DNA from: Chondrus crispus
Taxonomy: Eukaryota > Rhodophyta > Florideophyceae > Gigartinales > Gigartinaceae
Assembly: GCF_000350225.1 (NCBI RefSeq)
Contig: NW_005178528.1
Location: forward strand, 310,001-374,000
Reading direction: 5' to 3'
DNA length: 64,000 nucleotides
Shown here: positions 10,555-21,796 of the stretch, in pieces
Numbering within the stretch: position 1 is the first letter of the stretch
Layout of the letters: the number at the start of each line of letters is the position of its first letter
Notes under the pieces: model-generated
Told to the model about the DNA's origin: nothing
Database searches by the model: none
The model's input: the letters and a program-made list of their open reading frames with translations, nothing else
Made by a program: the position numbers and the translations under genes

Positions 10555-13513
10555 CTATGTCTGGTCAACGTGGTCGGGAAGGCCTTCCCACACCAGTAGT
10601 AGTTCCAGATCTTTGTCGAACTTTCGAATGTCTCGCAAGTCTTTGGCGTCGTGGTAGGTGGTTTCTGTGTGTTCTGCGTACCGCAAAAGAATGGGATCCA
10701 CCTCTACATCCTCTAGGCCTGTCCGATAGAACGGGAGGCGTCGTGAGTGCACAGTTTCTCCCTTGCGCAGGATAAGGTCTTCCACATCATATACCCAATC
10801 AGACTTCAACCTGATGACCCGTCGAGGTCCTTTCCAAATGAACTGCAGTTTATGACATTCCTTTTGGGCACGCCAAAAGAGGACATAGTCACCGATTTCA
10901 AACTTTGCCGCCTGCACATTTGTTTTAGCGTTGTGTTTCGCAATGGCCCGGGCGCGAGATTTTGAGACCAAACCCAGCACATCTCGGTGTAAGTCACAAA
11001 GAGCGTCCTGCGTACGATCGATTTCGATTGGTCGCCTGGCCTCCACTTCTTGGAGACTGGAACCTTAGAGTACGGCTTGATCGGTAACGCGGCTAGCAAA
11101 GGACGGGTAGGATAACGGGAAGTGAAAACCTCTAAAGGCGTCCGGTACACGCCAGGGATATTTTCTTGTCGAAGCCCAAGCCGTTTCAGAGGCGCGTGAT
11201 ATATCCCACTCTGCATACACTGCGTTACGGCAGGCCAATCCCTTTGTGACAGTCGAAACTCCAGCAAGACCGCTCTGCACGCCCGCAAAACCTCTCGACA
11301 AACACGTTCTACAGACCCATTGGCCCACGGCGAGTAAGCTGTTGTGAAATGTTGCGTTACCCTGAGCTCTTCTCTGAGGGCTCTCATCAGTTCGTTCTTA
11401 AAATGTGCGCTTTGGTCAGATATCACCCATTCAACACTGCCGAAGACAGCTGTCCACATTGCAAGTGCGTCTGCAGCTGCTTCCCCGGTAGCTGAGTGAG
11501 TGGGGTAGAGCCATATATATGAAGAGAGATCATCTGGCATCACTAGCACGTATGATATCTTAGAAGAGCTGGGTCCCAGATAAAAGCAAATCGAGATGCA
11601 ACACCTCATTAGGCTTTGTGGCGTGCAAAGCAAGGCCGTACGGCCGAGGCGCGACCTCTCCCGTCCGAGTACAGATGCAGTGCAGGCATACTTGCACAAA
11701 ACTTCTCACATCAGCAGCCAGTCCTTTCCAGAGAACGTTCTCTCGAATGACACTTTCCGTAGCGTCTTGGCCCCTGTGTCCCATGGACCCGCAGTGGGAC
11801 ACAATTAGAATTTTGAGTTGCAAATCAACTGCATGGGGTGGAATCAAAATTCTTTTCTGCGCGTAGAGGAGGCCGTCAGACTCGGCATACACGTTAGCGG
11901 GAATGGAGGTGATTCTTCCTTACGCGGATCGTATGGTCTCCAGTCGTGGCCACTCGATATCCCTGGTAGAGGAGACCACCTGGGATGACGTCTCCACCAG
12001 GTTACAGAGGTGCGCAGTAGCAACGGGCTTCTCCTTCCAGTATCCTTTCGTCCATCGAGTGAGGATGTTGGCGAAAATGTTGCGAGCTGCGCTGATGTGC
12101 TCGATTGCGTAGTCGAAGCGAGACAGAAACAGGGCCCACCGTTGGAGCTTCCATATAATATGCTTACCAAGCGTGCGCTCCAAGGCCAACGGGGCAAATA
12201 CAAACAAAAGATTTCGGTGATTCGTGTACATGTGTACGGATTGTTCATTTAAGAACAAGTAGTCCACCTTCTCGAAAGTCTGAAAGATGGCGTAGGCTTC
12301 TTGTTCGAAAGTGCTCCAGCCCAGCTGGGCACCCGTGAATGCAGAACCGAGAAAAGCCAAGGGTTCATGCACCTGGTCCTCAATGGGTAACGAGAGCTGT
12401 GAGGCCTCAGTCTGCGTGACTACGCCGGACCAATGTTTCTGAGAGGCGTCTGTGTATACGCATATTGTCATTTCTGCCCTTGGGTACGCTAAAGTTACTG
12501 CATTGCGCAAGGTTTCCTGTAGTTCAAAGAAAATGTTGTCGTGTTCCGTGCCCCAGGAAAGCTGGCGAAGAGGAAGTCCTGTGATTGCCCTTTTCGTCCT
12601 TGAACCTTTCCTCTTGTATGCAGATGGTAGTACCTCAGCAAGAGGTGCAACACGGACGGAAAATCCCGGTATCACGATGGAAATCCATCGACAGCAATGG
12701 ATGAATTCACATAGCTCGTTCGCAGTAGCTGGCAGACTCATTGACTTGAGAGCCTCAGCGCTCGAAAGATCCATGCGATAGCCTGTTCCACTTATGATGC
12801 GTCCACACCATTTTATCTCCCGCGCAATACGTTTTTGCGCGCGAGATAAAATGGTGTGCACCTTTAAGGTGCACTGTGAAGCAGACAGGAACAAATTTCT
12901 CTTCGTGAAAATATTGAAAACATATCCAGATACTGAATCAGCTCTGTTTCTGAATTGGAGTGAAGATTGAAATCGTCCAACCAGGCTTTCATATGGTCTC
13001 GAAGCTTATGACATAACGGCTCGACGGAAGACTGAAAGTAGCTCGTTGCTTTAGTTAAGCCTGGTAGTGCTCGCGTGAATGAGTATACCCCGTTGGGGCA
13101 GACAATTCCACAGGCTCCGTACGAGTCCTCGTGTACCAGCAACCGCCAGTATCCCGAGCAAAAACCCAACACAGCGAAACATGAACTTTCAGAAAATTCA
13201 TGTACCTCAGAGTCGATGTGAGGCATGGGCCACGACTGCTTCACAGTAGCCGCGTTTACCGGGCGGAGGTCAACTGCCAAGCGAAACGGGCTTTTGAAGT
13301 TGGTTTAGGCACCAGAAGAGGTGCTGTTTGCCATTCTGGATCTGGATTCGGAATCAGAAATCCCATCTCCACGAGTTTTTTCACGTATGCATTGATAAAG
13401 GCGAGCTGAGGCGCGGGGTAGCGCCGAGCTTTCACCTTCACCGGCCGCTTGCCAGGCATTAAATGCACTCTCATTGGCGGCACGTCGGCTGGGTCGGATT
13501 TCCCCAGCCTCAA
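10555..13513 (-). pseudogene. G0 pol: reverse transcriptase, RNase H, integrase, chromodomain-like end
   Basis: On the minus strand, in several frames: RT N-terminus (13513-13256, VKARRYPAPQLAF); RT palm (13280-12864, VDLRPVNAATV, then AWLDDF carrying the catalytic Asp pair); connection and RNase H (12894-11920, QRWALFLSRFDYAIEH, ILTRW); integrase zinc-binding region (11892-11560, HCGSMGHRG and CLHCICTRTG). The integrase core (11699-10806) keeps VISDQSAHF and NGSVERVCREVL, so the Asp/Glu positions survive. The C-terminus (11046-10555) ends in ELLLVWEGLPD, the start of a chromodomain-like fold. At least four frame changes break it, and an inverted duplication lies at 12804-12858. No active enzyme is expected. 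Confidence 0.75.
12804..12858. repeat. 24-bp inverted duplication inside G0 pol
   Basis: The arms CACACCATTTTATCTC... (12804-12827) and its reverse complement (12835-12858) differ at one base and have a 7-base loop. One arm lies in coding sequence for the conserved IKWCGRI segment of the RT-RNase H connection. The other arm is an inverted copy that breaks the frame, so this looks like a templated inverted duplication after insertion. Confidence 0.7.
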
Positions 13514-13608
13514 TCGAAAATCGACCGATGCTTATGGATGAGGTGACGCAGCCTCTCTGCACCTTCATTCGAAACCCCCACCCTCTTAGCTTTTTGGACT
13601 GAAGCCTC

Positions 13609-15207
13609 TCACGACGGGTCGCGTTCCTCTTCGGGATCCTCCCCGATGTCCGCGTACACTCCGCTGTCGTCGAGAGCATCAATTCCTTCCGCGCCTTCAT
13701 CTCTGTGAAAAATTCCTTTATGCAAGAGCGAGGCTATAGTACCCTGCGCACTTCGTGACATAGTGTCGGCAGCCAGTGCTTCAGGTACATCGATTATTCC
13801 GTCGTTCTTGTCGCACGCGGCGGAGAGCAAGGCGCGGTTATCACATCCAATTGCTTGCAACACGTGGCGTCCGATGACCACGAACTCCGTTTTAGAATTA
13901 CTCACGTGCCATTTGATGTTTCGCAGTACCAATTTGCTCCCGTGACGTACGCGCAGTTCTACGTCAGCGATGGTACGCTTGTCGAAAACAATACCCGCTG
14001 TCTGGTCAAGAAATTTGAAAGAGTGAGGTGGGTCGAGAGTCTCCATTTTCAAAGATGCGTTTGACTTGATCAGAGCGCCAATTACTGTGGGTGACATTAT
14101 GTTTCTATCAGACCCTTGGTCCGATAGGACCATGCTCTCGACAGCCCCGAGTGCGAACGATGCCCTGAACACGGAGGAGTGGCTGTCAATGGCATCTGCA
14201 TCTAGGGGGCGTAGGCCGCCCCGATGATTGCTCTGGCTAGGTAGCCCAGCTCGATTCGTTGCGGCATTGTCATCTGTCCTCTTCATAGCATGGTACTCCT
14301 CCTTTAGGCGGCGTTTCTCAACGTCCGAGGTTTTCGGACAATCCGACACAAAATGCTTGCCATCACATTTAGGGTTGAGGCAGTCAGGCAAGTCAAAGAA
14401 TCGCGTTTTGCGTCCAACATCCTCTTTCCTTTTTCTCCCGTGCCAGCCAAAAGTTTCCTGTTTGTTGATGAGGGCGCCTTGACGCGGTCTTTTATGTCCG
14501 CGGCGCCCTTGGGTTTTCCTTACGCGCTTTCGGTGTGTCTTGTTATCCACAACCCCATCGCTTATGACTGAATCCCCTGAATCTCCAGATTCGGAACTCA
14601 TGTTGCCGTAGCCGTAGCGCGACTCGCGCTCTTCCTCAAGTTTTTTAGCTTGAACGGCCAACTCCCGCATGAGAACGCCAAAATCTCTTTTGTCGAATTG
14701 TTCGTCCTTGCGCCACAGCACGATATCCTTTATCCGTTGACGAAAGACAGTAGGTTTGATCCTTTTTAGAATGTGCTTAATGGAAATGTGAGGTTTTTTA
14801 TCTGGTAGATCAGATATTCCCGCAGCCTCTAAAACCGAAATATATTGGTGATGAAGACTCCAGACGCGATCCTCGACATCTTTTAAGCAAACGTCCATTT
14901 TCACGTTCTTCACAACTCGATCGATCCGTCCCAGCTCGTGGCTCTTAGGTTCGTACGAGGCTCTTGTCTTCACGCAGATTTTTAATTGCTCCTCTGTGAT
15001 GTCCTTGATTGAAGATGCGTCAATCCAGTGAGCCGTGAGAAACATGCGCAAGAAGGAACCGTCAATAGAAGCACGATAAGACGTAGGGGTAATATTCACC
15101 CCAGGGTCTCGGTTCTTCTCTTCGACCTGTTTTTCGTACAGCTCGCGTCTCTTTTGAAACGCCGTGAAGTGTTTTATGGCGACCCCTGTCAACCTTGGCG
15201 CCCCCAA
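13609..15207 (-). CDS. G0 Gag plus retropepsin-like protease domain
   Basis: A single open frame of about 530 codons. The first ATG lies about 55 codons in, and the open frame extends upstream from it to a TTG at 15207, so the true start is uncertain. Residues 40-200 are helical Gag-type sequence (SYRASIDGSFLRMFL..., KDITEEQLKICVKTR). A zinc knuckle follows around residues 275-290: CLNPKC-DGKH-FVSDC (CX4CX3HX4C). Near residue 355 is the protease active-site region, VLSDQGSDRNIMSP, where the usual Asp-Ser/Thr-Gly reads Asp-Gln-Gly. Later IGRHVLQAIGCD fits the conserved second protease segment. It follows the 5' LTR by about 140 bp. Unlike pol it is still open, which suggests either chance or a shorter time since disablement. 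Confidence 0.65.
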   Translation of the reverse strand: MGAPRLTGVAIKHFTAFQKRRELYEKQVEEKNRDPGVNITPTSYRASIDGSFLRMFLTAHWIDASSIKDITEEQLKICVKTRASYEPKSHELGRIDRVVKNVKMDVCLKDVEDRVWSLHHQYISVLEAAGISDLPDKKPHISIKHILKRIKPTVFRQRIKDIVLWRKDEQFDKRDFGVLMRELAVQAKKLEEERESRYGYGNMSSESGDSGDSVISDGVVDNKTHRKRVRKTQGRRGHKRPRQGALINKQETFGWHGRKRKEDVGRKTRFFDLPDCLNPKCDGKHFVSDCPKTSDVEKRRLKEEYHAMKRTDDNAATNRAGLPSQSNHRGGLRPLDADAIDSHSSVFRASFALGAVESMVLSDQGSDRNIMSPTVIGALIKSNASLKMETLDPPHSFKFLDQTAGIVFDKRTIADVELRVRHGSKLVLRNIKWHVSNSKTEFVVIGRHVLQAIGCDNRALLSAACDKNDGIIDVPEALAADTMSRSAQGTIASLLHKGIFHRDEGAEGIDALDDSGVYADIGEDPEEERDPS

Positions 15208-15344
15208 TTGGTGACTATCGTCTGGCGCACAGTCCCGCGTCCTGCACCGGTAGTGGTCGAGGAACTCTTGTTCTCATTCAACTCATCTTGAAATGTCACG
15301 TAGTACCAACGTGCACAACCCTTTCTCCGCGAAAAATTAATTAC

Positions 15345-15694
15345 TGTGGGGAATTGTGCGCGTCGGTCTCTAGGGACAATGCAAAAAAGGAACGCTAGAA
15401 CTCTCGGGGAAGGATAAGGTAGGCCGGAGGGGCTCCTGGCCTTTTCAAAAAACGCAAGTCGGTGGCGAGTTCGCTCTGCTCCTGCAATGCCTGGAGAGAG
15501 CGCTGCCTTTACATTAAATCACCCCTTTCCGCCCTTTTCAGAACTTTCTACCCAACAGTCTCGCTCAATTGTGTTCATCGCTGGGCCGCCCGATCGCGAC
15601 CTTTCGGCGTCCGTCGGATATTCGCAGTAGGGGAATTAGGCAACTTTTAAGTCCGTTAATCGTAGTGCTCTTGAAATCGGACTACTGCGCTACA
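15345..15694 (-). repeat. 5' LTR of G0
   Basis: 350 bp, read on the minus strand from TGTAGCGCAGTAG to CAATTCCCCACA. It is a direct-repeat partner of 9017-10408. The outer edge abuts pogo1 coding sequence. Confidence 0.8.
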
Positions 15695-16535
15695 CGCTCT
15701 GACGATCGTCCTCGTGCAAATGCTGGCACCCTTGATGATAAACATGAAAATGCCTATGCTGCCGTCAGCACAAACTGCGGGCGTCATCATCTCTCTGTCA
15801 CAGTTCTTGAACACCGGCTGGGATTGCCTACCTCGCACCCCCGTCCTTGTACAAGTACGTTCAATAGTTGCCCAGACAACATCCATCCCTGGTATCAAAC
15901 AATTCTCATCCGTATTGAAAATGAGCCTTCCTTCGAGGTTCTGGAGAACTCCTCTTACGACACGACGTGCGTTGTAAGAGTATCCGTGTTCGTGATGCGA
16001 CAGCGAGCCGTTTCTTGCTTGCTACCCCGTACGAGGCGGACTCTGCGCTTGTGACGATTCTGGAAGCCCGATACCCAATCATTGCCAGGCCTGCCATCCC
16101 TGAAATGCAGTTTACGTCGCCTGTACTTGTTAATCATCCCGACAAGCTCTTCACCTTCATCAAGTCAAGCCTTTTGCGAGGAGAGCCTTGGTCTCCGAAT
16201 TCGTGTAGCCATTCGACAGGAAGGTTCTCTTTGGCTTCGTTGAGGTCCAGAACTCGACTGACGCGCCTCGTAGTTGCTTCTGGCTCGGCTTTAAAGTTGT
16301 TGATGAAAATCTGAAAAGTCGACTTTGGCATATGGCATTTAGCGGTAGCCTCACGCACGTTATTCTCTCCACTTATGCATGTATTGAGGGTATGTTCTTC
16401 GCGGCGTCGCCTCCTCGTATCGGTGCGGGAAGCCTTTGACTGCAATGCTTTTTGTTGCCACATTCCGCAAACGCCCTCCCGGGCGCAGTTGACAAGAGTG
16501 CAAGTGGTGCAAGCCAAACGCCCACGCAACTGCAC
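15695..16535 (-). pseudogene. pogo1 transposase, proximal part (pogo/Tc5-like, CENP-B-type HTH plus DDE)
   Basis: On the minus strand, three frames in order match a pogo-type transposase. First is a psq-like helix-turn-helix, NNVREATAKCHMPKSTF (near 16370). Second is a CENP-B/Tc5-like HTH with LPVEWLHEFGDQG and then DGRPGNDWVSGFQNRH (near 16230-16040). Third is the catalytic domain starting IFNTDEN (first Asp near 15,910), with TPAVCADGSIGIFMFIIKG following. It breaks off at 15695, where G0 begins, and resumes at 9012. Frameshifts separate the HTH, GRPG and DDE segments. Such enzymes cut and paste their own TA-flanked elements; this copy is inactive. Confidence 0.7.
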
Positions 16536-17305
16536 CTGCGAATTCTGCAGAAATGTCTTTACGCGCTCTTATGATGCGAAAGGCGAATTGCGCGGGAAAA
16601 GAGGTCGACTTCCCACCTAGTTTGAAGTCGACAAAATGGATGGTGTAGTCCATTCTGCTGTCTGGTAATATGGGCGGGTGGGGCTTGAAACGGAAGCTCC
16701 AGCAGTACGGCAAATGGACACCTCACCTCACCATGACCAGTTTACAGAAAAGGAGCCAAATTTGCATATTTTGCTTTGTCCCGCGCCTACCCGGTTCGTC
16801 CCGAAGTTAGCCGGACCTGCCGTAATAAACCCTCTGTCACAACAGTTTTGATCAGCATATGCATCACTGCAACCCGTAATGTAGTCCAGAAATGCATGGA
16901 TTTCCTTCCAATGTACTCGCCTTTGTAAGTTGTCCATCATCTCGCCGGGTGCTTGTTTCTAATACAGTACCGATATACCACTGCAAACGACCAACGTTCC
17001 GGAAGGTATGCGTAGTGAAAGATCATTTGGGATCTCACAAATTGAACGGGGCATAGTGAGCCTTGCATGCTATCCACTAGTTCAACGACAAATTCAAAGC
17101 ACGACAGGGCTGACAAACACCGATGATTCCTAAAGAAAATGATCCAACGTGATCAGGAGATCTTTACAAATTCGGATTGTCAGGAAGGACGTCCAAGAGC
17201 GCGCTCTGCATCGCTTTCTACTTCAATCCAACGAGTGCTGTGAACGGCGGAAAGAGGTCAGTATATGAGAGAGAAAGGGAATCGTTTCAACGTTTAGCCC
17301 TGGCT
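16536..17305. other. No clear gene
   Basis: Flank between the pogo1 remnant and the copia element. Possible 5' part of pogo1 or its non-coding end; no terminal repeat seen. Confidence 0.4.
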
Positions 17306-17310
17306 GGAAC

Positions 17311-17764
17311 TGTCGGGAGACCGACCGGAAGCGGGCGGTCCGGAGGGGATTTTAGTGAAGGGTAAAAGGGTGGTAAATAGGGTTACCTTAAAGGGAGGGG
17401 GAAAAGCGGCAGGCTATTGCCTCAGAACCGCTACGGAGGTGTGAGCACGGTCAGGAGACGGGGTTGTCGGGTTGATTGTTTCAGGTGATCGAGTGTGCTG
17501 AGGTCGAAGACGAGTAGCGTCTTTGACCTGGCTTTATAGTCCTATTGACTCTACAATAAAATTAGGCGCACTACCATAAAAGGGAGGTTGCGCCACCCAC
17601 CAAATGTGTCTAAACGGTTACACCCTAAAACAGGTAGAATTGTAGGTGGCACGTCCTTAAGGGACTCTATCGTTGATAGCTAAATGTAGCCAACATAGTC
17701 CCTGAATTGATATTGATAAAAGAGAAATGTGATATCTACTGTAGTTTTGTCAATAAGTCTAACA
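17311..17764 (-). repeat. 3' LTR of the copia element
   Basis: 454 bp. Minus-strand ends are TGTTAGACTTATTG and TCTCCCGACA. Direct repeat of 24501-24946. Confidence 0.8.
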
Positions 17765-18929
17765 CTTCCTAAACCTTTTCGTGACATATGTCATGTGTTC
17801 ACGAATTGCGATTGATCCACTGCTCTATAGGATCTGTAATAATTGAACGTTGTATCGTTTCGATCAGTATATCACTTTTCTTGACATTGGTTAAAGAATC
17901 TGCAGGGTTGTGTTCGGAGCGAATGAAGCCTATAGCGTGTGTTCGTGTCTCTGGTATGCATCCTTGACAACTTTAACATCGATCATTAGTCGCCCTTCGG
18001 ATGTTATCTTTGCTTTTGTGATAACAGCAAACAGGGATAGTGTATCCGTAAGCATAACGATCGGAATGTCGAGCGATGCCATCCATGGTGTGAAGATCGT
18101 TTTTCATTGCGAAAGCCATATCGAAAGCGTCAGCAAAGGCCATTGTTTCACTTCCTAGGACAGATCTGGAAACGCGTTTGGATTTGTGCGACGACCAGAA
18201 CAATGGCTGGCAATCATCGTTTGCATCAGCAAGGAAAATGGTATATCCTAACTGAGAAGATCCGTCAAGGTTGTTTCCGTATGATGCATCGGAATAGACT
18301 TGTAACCGAAGACTTCTGTGGTCCAATTTAGGGAATTTGAGGACCTGATCTGTACTGGTAAGGAGAAGTTTTACCACAGAATTTAGTCCCTTACCGTACT
18401 TCGTGGGGTCCGAGTTGAAGATTTCTTCAGTAACCTGGGCTGTATGTGCAATAGAGCATGCAATATCCGGATGGAACTGAGTGGCCCAAGAGAGATGGGC
18501 ACGAAGTGAGCGAAAGTCTTTGAAAGAAGCTTCCTTACTGATGTTATTAATCTTGGAGATATAGTGGTTCTGATGTACTTGGAATCCGTTAGGTGTGGAT
18601 TCAATCTTAATGCCTACAAATTGGACCTTGTCATAGTCCTTCGGTCGACATTTGATTATCCTTTCGACACACTTGGCCTGTTGACAAAACTCTTCAGTGC
18701 CGGCTTGTAGACAGTCATCACCATAAGTAGCACATAGCCCAGCAAGCTACTCTCTAATTCGTTTGAAGAAGAAGGCAGCATATGTTACACTGGCCTTAGT
18801 CCCAAGTTCCTTCTCTAGATGATGCCTAAACGCTCTACCCCAGTAGTCACGACTATCGGCTAGTCCATACAACGGCTTGAGTAGTTTCAAGAGTTGATTA
18901 GAATCCAAGTCGAACTCAGATGATGGTTT

Positions 18930-19758
18930 TGTAGTGCAGTGGACACACTCGCCAACGAGGGCGTAAATCTCGCTATGAGGGAAAGCGGTATGTCCAGTCA
19001 CCACCAGGGTATTCGGGACCCTCTGTCCGTGGTAGCTCAGAAGTAACGCGAGAATCGCGGGTAGAGTCGCGGTCAGCCGGTGAAGGGGTACTCGGGATCG
19101 AGTAACTAGAAGGAATGGGGGTGGCGGTCGCGTCGCGGACCGCTATCGACAGCGTCGAAGAAGAACAAAATAAGAAGGGAGAAGAAAGAAGGAAGGAGAA
19201 GTGTAGCGTAGAAACGTAGAAAATAGGGAAAAAGTAAAGGAAAACAAGAAAAAGGATGACGACGAAGGATGCAGGTACCAGACTTAGCCAACTAGATAGG
19301 AACCGTAGAGGATCCTACCAGAGATGGGGTCCGATCACCTAATGCCTCTTTACTGTAGCGCCTTCCGACACCCGACCTATATAGGCCGAGCGCCGTCGTC
19401 GGCGTCGGTTACTAAATGGGTAATTAATAATTAATTATCGTCATTGGAATTGCCACTTGGCATTAGACGCTAATTAGCGTAGAAACTTGTGGGCACCATG
19501 CATGTATACGTGTCGTACAGTGTTGTACACGTATCATATACGTGTCGTACACGTGTCGTACACGTATCATATACGTGTCACACACGTGTTTCCACGTGTG
19601 TGACACGTGTGGTACACGTGTGTCCACGTGTGTCCACGTGTGGTACACGTGGGGTACATTCCCAAGTGTGCGCGCACAGTACACGTGTCAAAGGCCGGGG
19701 AGCGCGGCCCCGCGACGGCGGTGACCAGGGATAAAGGGCGCGGGGTCACTGCACTACA
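18930..19758 (+). mobile_element. Solo LTR copy D inside the copia reverse transcriptase
   Basis: 829 bp with ends TGTAGTGCAGTG and CACTGCACTACA, flanked by GGTTT at 18925-18929 and 19759-19763. Internal layout matches copies A-C: a CCTATATAGG box at 19377-19386, an A/T-rich block (19415-19440), then a run of CACGTG-type repeats before the far end. The sequence itself is much diverged, so it is a sister family. Confidence 0.8.
19497..19688. repeat. CACGTG-rich degenerate tandem array in solo LTR D
   Basis: Repeated TACACGTGT / CATATACGTGTC / CCACGTGTG units of about 9-13 bp. CACGTG is a palindrome (E-box/G-box core), so the array could bind bHLH or bZIP factors or form cruciforms. That role is inference. 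Confidence 0.7.
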
Positions 19759-21796
19759 GGTTTAACATAGACATCACGGTAGAGTTCTTCCGTACTCTGC
19801 AAATATGCCTGTGTGACATTTCTTGAGAAGAGTCTAAAGTCAAAAAGAGCTCTTTTTTTGCTGCTAGCAGCAAGACCGACGAGTAGTTTGACGCTGAACT
19901 GTCGTGCCGTTGAGGTGTCGTGAACGAATGACCGTTTCATCTTGTCCTTGTGGCCATGTACAACGTATCGGGCTTTCCATACTTCTTTGTTTGTTCCAGA
20001 GTCTTTAATGGCAAGGACGAATCGTCCATTTAAGATGTTTGCGTTGTCTGGAACTTCATCGGGAAGCACTACCTTCCAAGTACCTCTCTCGATCAGTCCT
20101 TCTATTTCCTTTTGCTTAGCATTATCAAATTGTTGTGCACGAAGATTATTGGGATGTATAACTTCGGTAAGAAGAAGGCTATTGGGTGGATTTGAGGCTT
20201 TGCCACTACCGAATGGAGCAGTTTGCTGTTGGAGAATGGACTCGGGCGAAGCGTAGTATGGCTTGATTTGATAAGCGTTGAACGTTTTTCAATAAGTTCC
20301 TTCGCTGTTCTGAACGGTTATCATTCGTCCGTGAACATTGCAAACAAGAAATGGACCGATCCATTCCTTCTCTTGCTCAGAGAAGACTAGAATTTCGTCT
20401 CCAAGATTATACATACGATCGGAGGCTGGAGGGATGTTCCGATTCAGAGCAGCTAGTACACGTCGTTCTGCGATGATTGCGTTCATTTCCATCTGCGCCG
20501 TTGAAAGAATTTGCATTCTTTCTCGCTGCGAAGGTATTTCCGTACTTATGATTGGGAAGCGCGGAACAATTCCGGAGAATTATAGAGAAGGGACTAGACC
20601 GTTCTCTCCGATTGTGTCATTCATGGCTTTGACTGCAATTTTGAGAAGAATGAACGGAGAAGCGTCCGGGAAGTCCGCTCGTATTTTTCTATAAATCCCT
20701 CGCAGCGGTCCGTGAGGACGTTCTCCAATACCTAACGACGAGTGGGGTTTTACACCAGATATGCGAAGTTGAATGCCAGCTTGTGCAGGTATCTCGCGCC
20801 ATCGATCAGATGTGAATGCGGATCCTTGGTCAACGCGAAGTCTATTTGGAAGGCCAGTTTACAAGGTACACCAGGCTTCCACGAAGGCTAGCCAAATGCC
20901 TTCAACGCTTTGGCCATAAGTGGCGCCATGAGCGTCTAGAAAGATGTCTGACGAGGATCTAGTGGCTGTGTCGATGACGTGAAGTACTGCTTTTCCATCT
21001 AGAAACATCAGGTCAATGGAAAATTCGTCACCGAACTTTAAATTCTGTTCATTGGGTAGCGATACTTTAAAACGTACAGGAGTGGGGCCAAGGCGCTGAC
21101 AGGTGTCACAAGCAGCTTGCAGAGACTCGAAAAACTGCTTTGTGGCCTCATAAGCTTCCAAAGGGCGGGCCAAGCGAAGCAGATTCATGAGTTTCGCTGA
21201 TGTGGGATGGGAAAACCCGCGATGAAGCTTGATCAGTTCAGCTTTGGTGAAGTGCGTTTTGGAAGAGTGATCCCACTCCAGATAGATGTGACCCAGCTTG
21301 CACCGAAGCGGTACGTCAAGACCAGGCTTAGGTGATCGGAGCATGTTGTTGACGCTATCAATGAGCATATGGTACTAGTCCAAGAGGTCACGTCCAATAA
21401 GGAAGGGGACATTGGCCTTGACAATGTCAACCAGTTCGCGAATTAAGTAACCATCAGCAATGGGAATGGATATGTTCATGGTTCCAAGTGGAGCTTGGGA
21501 GTCATTACCGAACCTGAAGTGTATCGGGCTGGGCTTGGGCTTGAATTTGGTCCCGGTGAATCGACAGTAGGCTTTGGCTTGAGCGAGGGCAACGACCGTT
21601 TGCTGGGCACCAGTGTCAAGACAAGCTCCATCCCACTTGGGCGCGTGGTTGGTCGTCCTAGCTCGTGCAGGAAGATGGTCCCGGATGGAGTGGTAGATTT
21701 GAATTTACACCGTTTCTTTCCGCAGACAGTCTCAAAGGAATTTGTTTTACTTTGTGGGTGTTGACTGCTGCTACTCAAAAATCCATTGGATCCAGA

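Larger units (their letters stand above)
9013..15698 (-). mobile_element. G0, Ty3/gypsy element inserted in pogo1 (degenerate)
   Basis: G0 runs on the minus strand from a 5' LTR (15345-15694) through Gag-protease and pol to a 3' LTR (9017-10408), the latter split by solo LTR C. The 4-bp CGCT occurs on both outer sides (9013-9016 and 15695-15698), a likely target-site duplication. The host pogo reading frame resumes on the far side. The two LTRs differ at roughly 5 percent of positions by eye. The protein style, with a long Gag, CX4CX3HX4C knuckle, WLDD reverse transcriptase, a RNase H ending in ARNIFANILTRW and a chromodomain-like C-terminus, resembles gypsy elements I associate with oomycetes. 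Confidence 0.8.
17973..21760 (-). pseudogene. Copia pol: protease, integrase, reverse transcriptase, RNase H
   Basis: Minus-strand order: protease with LDTGAQQTVVAL near 21,620; integrase zinc-binding LHRGFSHPTSAKLMNLL and CDTCQRLG (21240-21110); integrase core with FSIDLMFLDGKAVLHVIDTATR, then VDQGSAF near 20,845 and GIGERPHGPLR near 20,720. Next are a RT segment (20069-19746, WKARYVVHGHKD), LLKLLKPLYGLAD near 18,880 and the catalytic YGDD near 18,720. Last is RNase H (18377-17973) with VYSDASYGNNLDGSSQLGY. In-frame stops occur at about 20859 and 18747-18749, among others. RT is also split by solo LTR D, yet the frame is restored exactly if that insertion and one TSD copy are ignored. Confidence 0.8.
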
